Shown one piece after another: positions 33,674-43,364 of a stretch of 64,000 bases of DNA. Both the position numbers and the translations under genes were made by a program. Below the pieces are notes generated by a model. It searched no databases, was not told where the DNA came from, and saw only the letters and a list, made by a program, of their open reading frames with translations. The stretch's first letter is position 1. The number at the start of each line of letters is the position of its first letter. This DNA comes from Bacteroidetes bacterium GWF2_38_335 (lineage in GTDB: Bacteria > Bacteroidota > Bacteroidia > Bacteroidales > GWF2-38-335), in assembly GCA_001769535.1 (NCBI GenBank), contig MEOH01000009.1:73961-137960 (forward strand), written 5' to 3'.

Positions 33674-34789
33674 TTACTTTCTGAATAAAAGAATAAGCTT
33701 AACGCATAAGTCGAAAAAAATAATCTTTGCCGAGCCGTTCCGCTCAATGTTGTAGTGGGCATCGCTGAATTCTTTGTATAGTCCGTCAGCATTGGAATCA
33801 TTGATATAGGGATGGAAACGGGAAGAAAAATCAAGTTCTTTTTTTCGCAGGTACATTATTTCTGGTTCGTTCCGGTTCATGACAAAATTCTCACGTACCA
33901 TGCGCAAACTGTATTGAAGAAAGCTTTTCTGTTTTTCGCGTCCTGATTTTGCCACTTCATCCACCCATTTCACCAGTTCTACGATTTTTTTTCCGTAAGC
34001 CAGGCGCATCAGGTTGATGAACAGCTCCAGGTTATGGGTGTTTTGTTCCGATTCCTCAATTATTTCCATTGCACTGATGATACTCCCGTCGGCCAGTTTG
34101 GCAATGTTTTCAGCCGTGTCGGGCAAATCTCCTTTTTCAGAAAGTGCTTTGGCAATATCTTTTCGCGAGATACCCGGAATCTTCACCGGCTGTGTTCTCG
34201 AATATATTGTTTTGAGCAACTGGTCGGGATTTTCAGACACCAGAAGAAAAATGGTGAAAGGTGAAGGTTCTTCGAGGAACTTTAATAATTTGTTGGCTCC
34301 GGTGGCATGCATTTTTTCGGGAAGCCAGATAATTACGATCTTGTAATCCGATTCGTACGGTTTGAAATTTACTTTTTTGATGATTTCAGCACTTTCCTCG
34401 GAATAAATTATTGCCTGTTTATTTTCTGCATTCATCCGGTTAAGCCACATATCATAGCTGAAATATGGGTTTTCAAGAACAAATTCGCGCCAGTCTTTAA
34501 TGAATGATTCACAAAGGGTAACCTTATCAACCTTGATAACCGGAAAAACAAAATGAAGATCGGGGTGAATCAGTTTACTGTACTTTTTGCAGGATGGACA
34601 CTCTCCACATGAATCATCTTCTTTTCGATCGGTGCAGCTGATATATTGGGCAAAAGCCAGTGCCAGGGGCAGCTTACCCACTCCGGGTGCACCATAAAAC
34701 AGCTGAGCATGGCCAATCCGACCGTCCCGCACCGATTTCAGCAACCGGCTTTTAATTTCATTTTGTCCTATGACATCTCTGAATTGCAT
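33674..34789 (-). CDS. holB: DNA polymerase III subunit delta'
   Basis: 371 residues. A clamp-loader AAA+ fold with Walker A FYGAPGVGKLPLALA (about 31-45) and a zinc-binding module CGECPSCKKYSKLIHPD with the preceding cysteine (CTDRKEDDSC). EMHATGANKLLKFLEEPSPF and LLKTIYSRTQPVKIP are the sensor-type segments. The C-terminal part (about 210-371) is helical and less conserved. The protein is part of the clamp-loader complex at the replication fork. It ends about 120 bases before ricT; nothing notable lies between. Confidence 0.88.
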   Translation of the reverse strand: MQFRDVIGQNEIKSRLLKSVRDGRIGHAQLFYGAPGVGKLPLALAFAQYISCTDRKEDDSCGECPSCKKYSKLIHPDLHFVFPVIKVDKVTLCESFIKDWREFVLENPYFSYDMWLNRMNAENKQAIIYSEESAEIIKKVNFKPYESDYKIVIIWLPEKMHATGANKLLKFLEEPSPFTIFLLVSENPDQLLKTIYSRTQPVKIPGISRKDIAKALSEKGDLPDTAENIAKLADGSIISAMEIIEESEQNTHNLELFINLMRLAYGKKIVELVKWVDEVAKSGREKQKSFLQYSLRMVRENFVMNRNEPEIMYLRKKELDFSSRFHPYINDSNADGLYKEFSDAHYNIERNGSAKIIFFDLCVKLILLFRK

Positions 34790-34935
34790 AAGGGCAAATT
34801 TAAGTAAATGAATTTATGTGGCAAGGAACAGACGCAATTATTTATTAATGATTTGTGGCAATGAGTGATTATTCCGGTAGTATTTACTTTTGCTAAATAA
34901 GTTGTTTAGCAGCAATAATAATAGAAACTTCTTAT

Positions 34936-34943
34936 TATTTTTG
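34936..34943 (+). promoter_or_regulatory. -7 element TATTTTTG right before ruvX
   Basis: TATTTTTG matches TAnnTTTG and ends only eight bases before the ruvX ATG (34952). Transcription would begin at or next to the start codon. No good TTTG stands 17-23 nt upstream. Confidence 0.35.
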
Positions 34944-34951
34944 CATCCGAA

Positions 34952-35368
34952 ATGGGACGAATACTTGCAATTGACTATGGCAGAAAACGAACCGGATTGG
35001 CAGTGACTGATCCGTTGTGTATAATCGCCGGACCGCTTGCAGATATTCCCTCAAATGAAGTTTTTGATTATATTGACAGCTATCTGAAAAACGAAAAAGT
35101 GGATGTTTTTGTGGTGGGCTATCCCAAACAAATGAACAACGAAGCATCCGAAGCGGTTATATATATCAATCCGTTCATTAAAAAATTGGCTGAAAAATAC
35201 GATAAGATACAAATTGATCTTATGGATGAGAGGTTTACCTCAAAAATGGCTTTTCAGGCAATGATTGATGGCGGATTAAAAAAGAAAAAGAGACAAGACA
35301 AAGGCCTGATTGATAAAATAAGTGCGGTTATCATACTTCAGTCATGGCTTAGTATGAATAAAAAGTAA
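34952..35368 (+). CDS. ruvX: putative pre-16S rRNA nuclease / Holliday junction resolvase (YqgF)
   Basis: 138 residues. An RNase H-like fold with ILAIDYGRKRTGLAVTDP (first catalytic Asp at position 7), VDVFVVGYPKQMNN and LMDERFTSKMA (second acidic residues), and DKISAVIILQSWL at the end with the last Asp. The E. coli homologue processes 16S rRNA 5' ends; the resolvase activity is by similarity. The first gene of a plus-strand run: def starts five bases after its stop. Confidence 0.9.
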   Translation: MGRILAIDYGRKRTGLAVTDPLCIIAGPLADIPSNEVFDYIDSYLKNEKVDVFVVGYPKQMNNEASEAVIYINPFIKKLAEKYDKIQIDLMDERFTSKMAFQAMIDGGLKKKKRQDKGLIDKISAVIILQSWLSMNKK

Positions 35369-35373
35369 AATTT

Positions 35374-35928
35374 ATGATTTTACCAGTGGTAGCTTACGGA
35401 TCTCCGGTATTGAGAAAAGTGGCAACGGATATTGATAAAAATTATGAGGGTTTGCCCCAATTGATTGAAAATATGTGGGAAACCATGTACAAAGCCGATG
35501 GCGTAGGCCTTGCTGCACCTCAGGTTGGTTTGCCAATAAGAATTTTTGTTATTGATACGGCTTCCATGGAAGATAAGGACGAGAGCCTGAAAACATTTAA
35601 AAAAGTATTTATTAATGCACACATTGTTGAGGAAGATGGTGAGCCCTGGGCGTTTAATGAGGGGTGTCTTTCATTGCCCGGAATCAGGGAGGATGTGAAA
35701 CGGAAATCTAAAATCAGGATTAAGTATGTTGATGAGAACTTTAATGTGTTGGACGAAGTGTATGATGGAATCAAAGCCAGAGTAATACAGCATGAATATG
35801 ACCATATTGAAGGGGTTGTTTTTACCGACAGACTTACTCCTTTGAAAAGAAGGATATTGAAATCGAAACTTTCAAATATTGCTAAAGGTAAAGTTGATAT
35901 TGGATATAAAATGAAATTTCCTTTATAA
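35374..35928 (+). CDS. def: peptide deformylase
   Basis: 184 residues. The three family motifs are intact: GVGLAAPQVG (about 45-54), EGCLSLPG (about 103-110, metal-ligand Cys) and HEYDH (about 145-149, metal ligands and catalytic Glu). It removes the formyl group from nascent proteins. It lies between ruvX and a TPR lipoprotein, all closely spaced. The length is normal. Confidence 0.95.
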   Translation: MILPVVAYGSPVLRKVATDIDKNYEGLPQLIENMWETMYKADGVGLAAPQVGLPIRIFVIDTASMEDKDESLKTFKKVFINAHIVEEDGEPWAFNEGCLSLPGIREDVKRKSKIRIKYVDENFNVLDEVYDGIKARVIQHEYDHIEGVVFTDRLTPLKRRILKSKLSNIAKGKVDIGYKMKFPL

Positions 35929-35937
35929 TTAAAAATA

Positions 35938-36471
35938 ATGAAAAAATTAAGTGTTATAATCATCTTTTCAATTCTGATTGCAGCATGTACATCAGAAAAA
36001 GAAAAACCCGAAGCAGACAAAAGTCAGATTGTTAAAGAAATAACAGAACTTGAAAATCAGGTCATGGATGTGCCGGATCCTGAAAAAGTAAGCAAATTGA
36101 TTGCAAAGTACCTTGAGTTTGAAAAAGCTTTTGAAGGAGATACTGCCATACCCGAATACTTGTTTAAAGCAGCAGTATGGTCAAAAAACCTTATGAAAAG
36201 CCGTGAAGCAATTAAGATTTTTGACCGGATAATCACAAGTTTTCCCGATTACAAAAAAGTGCCTATGTGTTTATTTTACAAAGCCATGGTTTTTGGTGAT
36301 GATATTGGCGATTTTAAAACCGCCAAAGAACTGTACTTGTTGTTTCTGGAAAAATATCCCAATCACGATTTTGCGCAATCAGCCAAAGCTTCCATTGAAA
36401 ATCTTGGCTTAACACCCGAGGAACTTGTTGCTAAGTGGGAAAAAGAAGGAAAAACCGATTCGATAAAATAA
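35938..36471 (+). CDS. TPR-type lipoprotein
   Basis: 177 residues. A lipoprotein signal (VIIIFSILIAACTS, lipid cysteine about 17) is followed by a Lys/Glu-rich linker and helical repeats, with a YfiO/BamD-like pattern at about 75-165: AVWSKNLMKSREAIKIFDRI, LFYKAMVFGDDIGDFKTAKE and LLFLEKYPNHDFAQSAKASI. Proteins of this kind are periplasmic or outer-membrane scaffolds. The start is ten bases after def. Exact function unknown. Confidence 0.75.
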   Translation: MKKLSVIIIFSILIAACTSEKEKPEADKSQIVKEITELENQVMDVPDPEKVSKLIAKYLEFEKAFEGDTAIPEYLFKAAVWSKNLMKSREAIKIFDRIITSFPDYKKVPMCLFYKAMVFGDDIGDFKTAKELYLLFLEKYPNHDFAQSAKASIENLGLTPEELVAKWEKEGKTDSIK

Positions 36472-36486
36472 CACCTTATATTTTGT

Positions 36487-38598
36487 ATGCTGGAGTTTTT
36501 CAGAATAAACCCGTTTATCAGAATATTAATTCCATTAATAACAGGTATTTTCTTTCAGATATACATTCAATTGTTATCCTCAGATATTGTTGTTTTTTTT
36601 CTGCCCATACTGGTTATCTTAATACTTATTAGTTTTTACTTTATTAATAAAAGGAGCACTTATACTTCAACTTCCTTTGCCCCGACAGTTTATTTGTTTC
36701 TGTTTTTTACGGGGATGTATCTTGTTTACAGTTTTGACAGCAGACTGGAAAATATTTCTGTCCCTGATAAGGGTTCGGTGATAATGGCAAAAGTGAAGGA
36801 TCTGCCTGCTGAAAAAGAAAAAACTGTTAGGACCGGACTTGAAATCATTGGTGCCCGAGAAGGAAATAACAGCAAGGATTATAGTTTACAAGCAATAGCT
36901 ATTTTTGAAAATGACAGTATAGCCCGTACCCTGATGCCCGGCGATATAATTCTGTTTTCGGGTGAAATATTGGAAACCGAGCCACCGAAAAACCCCTGTG
37001 AATTCAGTTATAAAAACTACCTGTACATAAAGGGGATTACACACCAGGTATTTCTAAAAGCCGGACAGTGGCTTAAAACAGACCATACCGGTGGCAATTT
37101 TATATATAATTTTTCCTGTCTGGCTCAAAAAAAGCTGATTGATATTTTCAAAGAAAATAAGATTTCGGGTAACGAACTGGCTGTTTTGTCGGCACTTACA
37201 CTGGGGTATAAAGATCTTCTTGACAATGAAGTCAAGTCGGCATATTCCTCATCCGGAGCAATGCATATATTATCTGTATCTGGGTTGCATGCCGGAATTA
37301 TTTATCTGGTGCTGGTATCATTTCTTGGTTTTTTAAATCGCAGCAAATCGGGCAGACTGATTAAGGCGACCATAATTATATTGTTTTTAGTTTTCTTTGC
37401 GTTTCTTACCGGATTGAGTCCGTCTGTTATCAGGGCAGTAACAATGTTTTCATTTATCACGGCAGGCAATTCACTGGGCAGAAAAATCTCCACTTATAAC
37501 AGTCTGGCCGCCTCCGCATTTTTCCTTTTGCTGTTCAATCCTTACCAGATTCTTGATGTGGGGTTTCAACTGAGTTATATTGCAGTTTTCAGCATAGTGT
37601 TTTTTCAAAAGCCTGTATACAATCTGCTGTATTTCAAAAATAAGCTTGCCGAAAAAGCATGGGCGCTTGTCGCGGTATCGGTGGCAGCGCAAATCGGGAC
37701 ATTACCTTTGACTTTATATTATTTCAATCAGTTTCCAAATTATTTTATAATTACCAATCTTGTGGTTATCCCTTTAACAGCGGTGATATTATATCTTGCC
37801 ATTGCACTTTTTGTGTTTTCCTTTATTGCTCCGGTTGCCGGTTTACTGAGTTACATCCTTGAAAAAACGACCTACATTTTAAATACTATAGTTTCTGAAA
37901 TCGACGGGGCACCTTTTTCAGTGGCAAGGGGAATACATCTGCCACCCATCTCAGTATTTTTAATGTATCTGGTTATTTTTTCTTTAAGTGCCTGGTTTTT
38001 TACACGCGTGAAAAAGTATCTGTTTTTAACACTATTTGCTCTGTTGGCAATGGTCACCTTAAATACTTATAATTACTTTGAAACGATTAACACAAAGATG
38101 GCAATAATATACTCTGTATCGGGTAGGCCAGTTTATGAATTTTTTGATGGAAAAACCAGTTATTTGGTTACAGATTCTCTGGATACTGAAACAATTGGGA
38201 AAATTGATTTTCATACTGGAAAGAACAGGATTGTGTCAGGAGTTGATAAGACAATGCGCTTTGAACTATGCAAAACTCAAAAACTTGATTTCAGGGAAAA
38301 AAATCTGATAATCCGAAGGCATTTTATTAGTTTTATGGGGCAGCACTTTTTTGTTCTGAACAAGGAAAGTTTTAGAGGATTAATTGGAAAAAAGAAGGTG
38401 AAGGTTGACTATCTGATTATTTCAGAAAATGTATTTACTCAGGCAGATGAACTCAGTAAAAAATTTGATTTCAACAAAATAATTATCGACTCATCATGCT
38501 CGAAATATATATGCGACAAATGGATTGAGGAATTGCAGAAAACAGGATGGCAGTATTATATTGTCAGAAATGAGGGTGCTTTTATCATTGAGATTTGA
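36487..38598 (+). CDS. comEC: ComEC/Rec2-family DNA-uptake channel
   Basis: 703 residues. N-terminal membrane helices (about 10-85), an OB-type extracytoplasmic domain (about 95-215) and the Competence domain with about eight to ten helices (about 220-520). Recognisable pieces are HILSVSGLHAGIIYLV, FAFLTGLSPSVIRAVTMFSF and LLLFNPYQILDVGFQLSYIA. ComEC carries single-stranded DNA across the inner membrane during transformation. The C-terminal 170 residues correspond to the metallo-beta-lactamase-like position but lack the HxHxDH metal motif. This short tail is seen in many Bacteroidota members. It follows the TPR gene by 15 bases. Confidence 0.88.
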   Translation: MLEFFRINPFIRILIPLITGIFFQIYIQLLSSDIVVFFLPILVILILISFYFINKRSTYTSTSFAPTVYLFLFFTGMYLVYSFDSRLENISVPDKGSVIMAKVKDLPAEKEKTVRTGLEIIGAREGNNSKDYSLQAIAIFENDSIARTLMPGDIILFSGEILETEPPKNPCEFSYKNYLYIKGITHQVFLKAGQWLKTDHTGGNFIYNFSCLAQKKLIDIFKENKISGNELAVLSALTLGYKDLLDNEVKSAYSSSGAMHILSVSGLHAGIIYLVLVSFLGFLNRSKSGRLIKATIIILFLVFFAFLTGLSPSVIRAVTMFSFITAGNSLGRKISTYNSLAASAFFLLLFNPYQILDVGFQLSYIAVFSIVFFQKPVYNLLYFKNKLAEKAWALVAVSVAAQIGTLPLTLYYFNQFPNYFIITNLVVIPLTAVILYLAIALFVFSFIAPVAGLLSYILEKTTYILNTIVSEIDGAPFSVARGIHLPPISVFLMYLVIFSLSAWFFTRVKKYLFLTLFALLAMVTLNTYNYFETINTKMAIIYSVSGRPVYEFFDGKTSYLVTDSLDTETIGKIDFHTGKNRIVSGVDKTMRFELCKTQKLDFREKNLIIRRHFISFMGQHFFVLNKESFRGLIGKKKVKVDYLIISENVFTQADELSKKFDFNKIIIDSSCSKYICDKWIEELQKTGWQYYIVRNEGAFIIEI

Positions 38599-38679
38599 TG
38601 GACAGGTATAAATTAAATATCTTAATTTTATTGTTTTAAGCTTAAATTAGTATTTATTTTGCAGTCAAATTTTTCAGGT

Positions 38680-40020
38680 ATGAGAATTATTATTGCAGGT
38701 GCTGGTGAAATTGGTGTTTATCTTGCAGAAATGTTGGCAAAGGAGAAGCATGATGTGGTTCTGATTGAACCAAATATCGATAAACTTAATGCGGTTGAAA
38801 GCCATCATGATATTCTTGCCATTCATGGATCATCCACGTCTTTTGAAATTCTTGAAAGCGCAGGTGCTCGCCATGCCGATTTGATTATTGCTGTGACGCA
38901 GAGTGAAGAAGTAAACCTGATCACCTCCGTTTTTGGTAAAGAGATGGGTGCCAAACAAAGTATTGCACGCATTGATAACAAGGAATTCCTGCAAAGAAAA
39001 AACGAAAAATATTTCAGAAATCTGGGTATTGACAGTGTTATATGCCCTGAAAATCTTGCCTCAAACGAAATAGTCGGCCTGCTTAAACAAGTGGGAACCA
39101 CTGAGGTTTTTGAATTTTCAGGCGGAATACTTTCCCTGCTGGTAATCAAACAGGATGAAGATTCAAAAATCATTGGAAAAACACTTATAGAAACGGATTC
39201 ACTTAACCCCGAGTTTGATTTCAGGGCGGTTGCCATTTCACGAAACAATAAAACTATTATTCCAAAAGGTGATGATGTAATCCAGATTAATGATTTTATT
39301 TATGTGATTACCAATCAGGAAGGTATTAAAATTGTTCTTAAATATGCCGGTAAGGAAAAATTTGAAATAGGCAATATTATGATTCTTGGAGGGAGCAGAA
39401 TCGGAAAAAGAACAGCAAAGGCTCTTGAAGGACACCTTAAAGTGAAATTGATAGAATCTGATAAGGAAAAATGTGTTGAACTGGCCGATCAACTTAAAAA
39501 AACCCTGGTGATCAATGGCGATGGCAGTGATATCAATTTGTTAATGGAAGAGGGAATTCAGAATATGGATGCTTTTATCGCAGTTACCGGGAATTCTGAG
39601 ACAAATATCATTTCCTGTCTGATAGCTAAACGATTGGGTGTAAAAAGGACTATTGCCGAGATTGAAAACATTCACTATATTGACTTGGCTGAAAATATTG
39701 GAATAGACACTATTATAAATAAAAAACTCATTGCGGCCAGCAAAATTTTCGGTTATACCATGGAAGCCGAAGTAAAATCACTTAAATGCCTCACCGGTGC
39801 CGATGCCGAAGTTATGGAACTGGTAGTGCATGATAATGCAAAAATCACTAAAGGACTGATTAAAGATATTAAATTCCCAAAGGATGCAATTATTGGAGGT
39901 GTGGTTAGGGGTGAAACATCATTTATTGTAAAAGGAAATACCCAAATTTTACCGGGTGATAAAGTGGTTGTTTTCTCCTTGCCCGGTGCAATAAAAAAAA
40001 TACAGGAATATTTTAACTAG
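38680..40020 (+). CDS. trkA: Trk potassium uptake regulator TrkA
   Basis: 446 residues from ATG 38680; the frame is open further upstream, but the Rossmann strand MRIIIAGAGEIGVYLAEML must start here. Two RCK units follow: the first NAD-binding domain has GAGEIG and the second (about 225) has IMILGGSRIGKRTAKAL. Each is followed by an RCK_C domain (about 135-215 and 365-446; GDDVIQINDFIYVI, GDKVVVFSL). It is a cytosolic gate subunit that binds NAD(H)/nucleotides and controls TrkH, encoded two bases downstream. Function is well supported by the pair. Confidence 0.93.
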   Translation: MRIIIAGAGEIGVYLAEMLAKEKHDVVLIEPNIDKLNAVESHHDILAIHGSSTSFEILESAGARHADLIIAVTQSEEVNLITSVFGKEMGAKQSIARIDNKEFLQRKNEKYFRNLGIDSVICPENLASNEIVGLLKQVGTTEVFEFSGGILSLLVIKQDEDSKIIGKTLIETDSLNPEFDFRAVAISRNNKTIIPKGDDVIQINDFIYVITNQEGIKIVLKYAGKEKFEIGNIMILGGSRIGKRTAKALEGHLKVKLIESDKEKCVELADQLKKTLVINGDGSDINLLMEEGIQNMDAFIAVTGNSETNIISCLIAKRLGVKRTIAEIENIHYIDLAENIGIDTIINKKLIAASKIFGYTMEAEVKSLKCLTGADAEVMELVVHDNAKITKGLIKDIKFPKDAIIGGVVRGETSFIVKGNTQILPGDKVVVFSLPGAIKKIQEYFN

Positions 40021-40022
40021 CT

Positions 40023-41468
40023 ATGTTTAATTTCAGAATAATTGCGAATCTTTTAGGTGTAATCCTTATTCTGGAAGGTCTGTTTATGGCCCTCAGCATG
40101 GGTTTTTCGTTTTATTACGGCGAAGATTCCTGGGTGTCTATTTTATATGCTTCACTCATTACAATCGGCTTTGGCGGTTTATTGTGGCTCCTTGGAAGAA
40201 AAGCCGATAAAAACATCAATAAGCGTGACGGTTATATAATCGTAAGTCTGGGCTGGATACTCTTTTCTCTTTTTGGCGCACTGCCTTTCGTGATCAGCCG
40301 TGAAATACCATCCTTTACCGATGCCTATTTTGAAACCATGTCGGGTTTTACTACTACAGGAGCTTCCATCCTCAATGACATTGAAAGTATGTCAAAGGGA
40401 TTGCTTTTTTGGAGAAGTATGACCCATTGGCTGGGCGGAATGGGTATTATTGTACTTTCACTGGCAATACTTCCCATTTTGGGAATCGGGGGCATGCAGC
40501 TTTTTGTGGCTGAGGTACCCGGACTGAAACCCGATAAAATTCATCCCAGAATTAAAGAAACGGCCAAATTACTTTGGGGAATTTACATTGTTTTTACATT
40601 GGTCGAGATCATTCTGCTTATGGCCGGCGGCATGAATTTCTTTGAATCTGTAAACCATTCTTTTGCCACAATGGCAACCGGGGGTTTTTCAACCAAACAG
40701 GCAAGTATTGAGAATTATTCGCCTTACATACAATATGTCATTACGGTATTTATGTTTATTGCCGGCATGAATTTTACGCTTGCTTTTTTTGCTTTTAAAC
40801 TGAATTTCAAGAAAATATATAAGGATGAAGAATTTCGGTTTTATTTTCTGATCATATTGTTTTTTATTCTTTTGGTAACCGGAGTTCATTTTAGCGATTC
40901 AGGGCTTGGCTTTGAACAGTCTTTTAGGGAATCAGCCTTTCAGGTAGTATCAATTATTACTACAACCGGGTTTATAACTGCTGATTATTTACAATGGGGG
41001 CAGTTTTTGATTTTAATTTTTCTGTTGCTGATGTTTTTAGGCGGGTCGGCGGGTTCAACTGCAGGCGGAATGAAATCGGTAAGGATTTTGCTGTTGTTCA
41101 AAAACTCATTGCTTGAACTTAAACGTCTTGTTCACCCAAATGCAATTATCCCGGTAAGATTTAATAATTCGGCGGTGTCTTCACAAATTATTTCAAATGT
41201 TTTGGCATTTATTGTTTTTTATGTGATGATTTTTGTTTCCGGAACCTTAATCATGACAACAACCGGCTTGGATATTGACTCCTCAATGGGTGCCACTGCA
41301 GCAACATTGGGTAATGTTGGTCCGGGTATAGGAACGGTTGGTCCGATTGCAAATTACGCACACGTTTCAGATTTTGGGAAATGGATGCTTTCATTCTTTA
41401 TGCTTCTGGGGCGTCTTGAAATTTTCACGGTGTTAATTCTGTTCGCACCCTCCTTCTGGAAAAAATAA
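40023..41468 (+). CDS. trkH: Trk potassium channel subunit TrkH
   Basis: 481 residues, about ten to twelve membrane helices. The four pore-loop signatures typical of Trk/Ktr channels are visible: SGFTTTGAS (about 107), FATMATGGFS (about 217), IITTTGFIT (about 315) and LGNVGPG (about 435). Together with TrkA it takes up K+ across the inner membrane. ATG 40023 lies two bases after the trkA stop; the two are translationally linked. Confidence 0.94.
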   Translation: MFNFRIIANLLGVILILEGLFMALSMGFSFYYGEDSWVSILYASLITIGFGGLLWLLGRKADKNINKRDGYIIVSLGWILFSLFGALPFVISREIPSFTDAYFETMSGFTTTGASILNDIESMSKGLLFWRSMTHWLGGMGIIVLSLAILPILGIGGMQLFVAEVPGLKPDKIHPRIKETAKLLWGIYIVFTLVEIILLMAGGMNFFESVNHSFATMATGGFSTKQASIENYSPYIQYVITVFMFIAGMNFTLAFFAFKLNFKKIYKDEEFRFYFLIILFFILLVTGVHFSDSGLGFEQSFRESAFQVVSIITTTGFITADYLQWGQFLILIFLLLMFLGGSAGSTAGGMKSVRILLLFKNSLLELKRLVHPNAIIPVRFNNSAVSSQIISNVLAFIVFYVMIFVSGTLIMTTTGLDIDSSMGATAATLGNVGPGIGTVGPIANYAHVSDFGKWMLSFFMLLGRLEIFTVLILFAPSFWKK

Positions 41469-41497
41469 TTCTCTGACGAAAATTCTTGTTAATTGAT

Positions 41498-41505
41498 TAT
41501 CTTTG
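41498..41505 (+). promoter_or_regulatory. -7 element TATCTTTG before the beta-barrel gene
   Basis: This matches TAnnTTTG and lies 16 bases before ATG 41522. No clear TTTG -33 element is present, so it is only a candidate. Confidence 0.35.
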
Positions 41506-41521
41506 ATGAAATTTTTTTAAA

Positions 41522-42274
41522 ATGTTTCGTGCAATAACATTGATTTTTTTAGTTGTTTTTCAGGGATTTGTCTTTTCACAATCCAGCACACCTGAATATG
41601 AAAAAATAATGACCAACGAAGCATTTGTTCTCGATGTCAGTCAGCTCAACTGGATGTCTCCACCAACCGGAATGAAAATTGAACCCTACTCATCTTCGAT
41701 AAATGTTTTTGCCATGTATCCTCTTGCTGGAAGAAGATATAATATTAGTCTGGCTTCTGGTTTCGGTATCGGAACCGACAACATGAAGAGCAATTATGTG
41801 CCGGTTTATGAAGCAGACCAAACCATTTCGCTTAGAAAACTGCCCGATGGAATCCTTTACGACAACAACAAGTTTTCTGTTGTGTACTTCGATGTCCCAC
41901 TCGAACTCAGAATTAGAACCAATCCAAGATGGAAAAAAAGAAACTTTAAAATTTCTTTTGGCGCAAAGGCAGGGTATCTCATTCAAACTTATCACAAATA
42001 CAGGGGAGAAGATTACCACCAGTATTCATTCGGTGATTATGTGAAATTTAAGCAATACCGGATTAAAAATGTTATGCATTACCGTTATGGAGTATATGGC
42101 AGAATTGGTTATGGTAAATTTATGTTTTACGGGTATTATTCATTAACACAGGTTTTTAAAACGAATCTTGGCCCTGAAATTACTCCGTTTGCTGTGGGTA
42201 TAACTATTGTGCCAATCTTTAAAAACGAGATACATTATAAGGAATACCGAAGCAGAATTTTATCTGATAACTAA
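41522..42274 (+). CDS. outer-membrane beta-barrel protein (PorT-like size)
   Basis: 250 residues. Signal peptide MFRAITLIFLVVFQGFVFSQ. The mature part alternates hydrophobic and polar residues as in small eight- or ten-stranded barrels (YNISLASGFGIGTDNMK, VVYFDVPLELRIRTNPRWK, FKISFGAKAGYLIQTYHKY, YGVYGRIGYGKFMFYGYYSL). The last strand ends in aromatic or hydrophobic residues. It resembles the outer membrane beta-barrel/PorT families of Bacteroidota, but I cannot say which. The stop overlaps the stop of the convergent glycosyltransferase gene by four bases. Confidence 0.65.
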   Translation: MFRAITLIFLVVFQGFVFSQSSTPEYEKIMTNEAFVLDVSQLNWMSPPTGMKIEPYSSSINVFAMYPLAGRRYNISLASGFGIGTDNMKSNYVPVYEADQTISLRKLPDGILYDNNKFSVVYFDVPLELRIRTNPRWKKRNFKISFGAKAGYLIQTYHKYRGEDYHQYSFGDYVKFKQYRIKNVMHYRYGVYGRIGYGKFMFYGYYSLTQVFKTNLGPEITPFAVGITIVPIFKNEIHYKEYRSRILSDN

Positions 42275-43350
42275 GCGATTATTCTTTCAAGGGTTTCTTT
42301 TAAAAGTGTTTTTCCTGTTATTTTATGGGTGCCATTTAGCAAAGAAAGTTTTTCAAGGGCATTCTTTAATGAAAACGCTTTCTGTCTTTCAAATACAAAC
42401 ATCCCGTTTTTATGCAGGTGCTTTGCAAGATATTCCTGTTCGGTTTGTCCGGGGGTTGGTATCAGCACAGCTTTTCTGTTGAGGGCAACAAAATCCATAA
42501 TGGTTGAATAACCGCCCCGGGCAATAATATATCTGGATTGTGCAACCAATTTTAAAAAATCATCATCATTGGCATGTGTAAAAAAATCAATCTGGTCAAC
42601 TGTTTGATGGTCGATCGTTTCTGGCAATCCCCTAAGGATGGCGGCTGTGGATCCGGAATTTTTAAGTTGGCTTATAATGATATTTTCTAAAGTTGTGCGA
42701 TGGGGTTCGGGTCCTGAATTTATAAAAAGCACGTCATATTTTTTTTCAGTTTCTTCCTTTATTTGCGCACAAGTGAATCGTGAAATTATGCCGGTAAAAA
42801 TGACTTTTTTGCCTGTTTGGAACTTGTGGGAGAGGTCACCCGAAAAGTTATCTGTCCCTGCATTGTCCGGAACCAGGACATGGTCAAAATAGGATAAACG
42901 GCGGTCAATAAAATCATGAAGTAATGCTTCGGCAAATGAAATAAGTCGGGGTAATTTTACCATCAGTTGATGGGTAATTATTACATTTCTGGTTGACTCA
43001 TTATACAGTCCGTATCGGTTATCAGAAATAACCATGTCGAAGGACTGTTTTTTAAGAATTTCATTAAGAAGACGGTGTTCTGTTTTTATATTTCTCAGGA
43101 ATGCAGGCATTTGTGATAGCAATGTCGGGATGAACAAAATCCCTTTTCCGTATCGAATTTCTGTTGAAGGTATTACAATATGGTTTAGATCAGAAAAAGT
43201 ATTCTTCAACAAAATTATTCCGGGTCCATCACCACCAAGGGTTACCTGATGCCCTGACTCAATTAATTCGCTGATAACCGGAACACATCTGGTGGCATGT
43301 CCAAGACCCCAGTTCAGGGGGCAGACTAATATGTTGAGTTTTTTGCTCAA
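42271..43350 (-). CDS. MurG-like glycosyltransferase
   Basis: 359 residues. A GT-B fold with LVCPLNWGLGHATRCVPVI at the N-terminus and RYIIARGGYSTIMDFVALNR and IPTPGQTEQEYLAKHL in the C-terminal nucleotide-sugar-binding part (about 265-315). This matches the MurG/GT28-type group often annotated as glycosyltransferase family protein. Acceptor unknown; it may modify lipids or cell-surface glycans. Start TTG 43350 (SKKLNILVCPLN), directly after the upstream gene's stop; no ATG is available near the N-terminus. Confidence 0.78.
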   Translation of the reverse strand: MSKKLNILVCPLNWGLGHATRCVPVISELIESGHQVTLGGDGPGIILLKNTFSDLNHIVIPSTEIRYGKGILFIPTLLSQMPAFLRNIKTEHRLLNEILKKQSFDMVISDNRYGLYNESTRNVIITHQLMVKLPRLISFAEALLHDFIDRRLSYFDHVLVPDNAGTDNFSGDLSHKFQTGKKVIFTGIISRFTCAQIKEETEKKYDVLFINSGPEPHRTTLENIIISQLKNSGSTAAILRGLPETIDHQTVDQIDFFTHANDDDFLKLVAQSRYIIARGGYSTIMDFVALNRKAVLIPTPGQTEQEYLAKHLHKNGMFVFERQKAFSLKNALEKLSLLNGTHKITGKTLLKETLERIIA

Positions 43351-43364
43351 AAGTAACTTTGTTA

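Noticed and set aside
36487-38598. ComEC as truncated because the metallo-beta-lactamase metal motif is missing.
   Set aside because: The reading frame is intact and short, motif-less tails are common in Bacteroidota ComEC, so I do not call damage.
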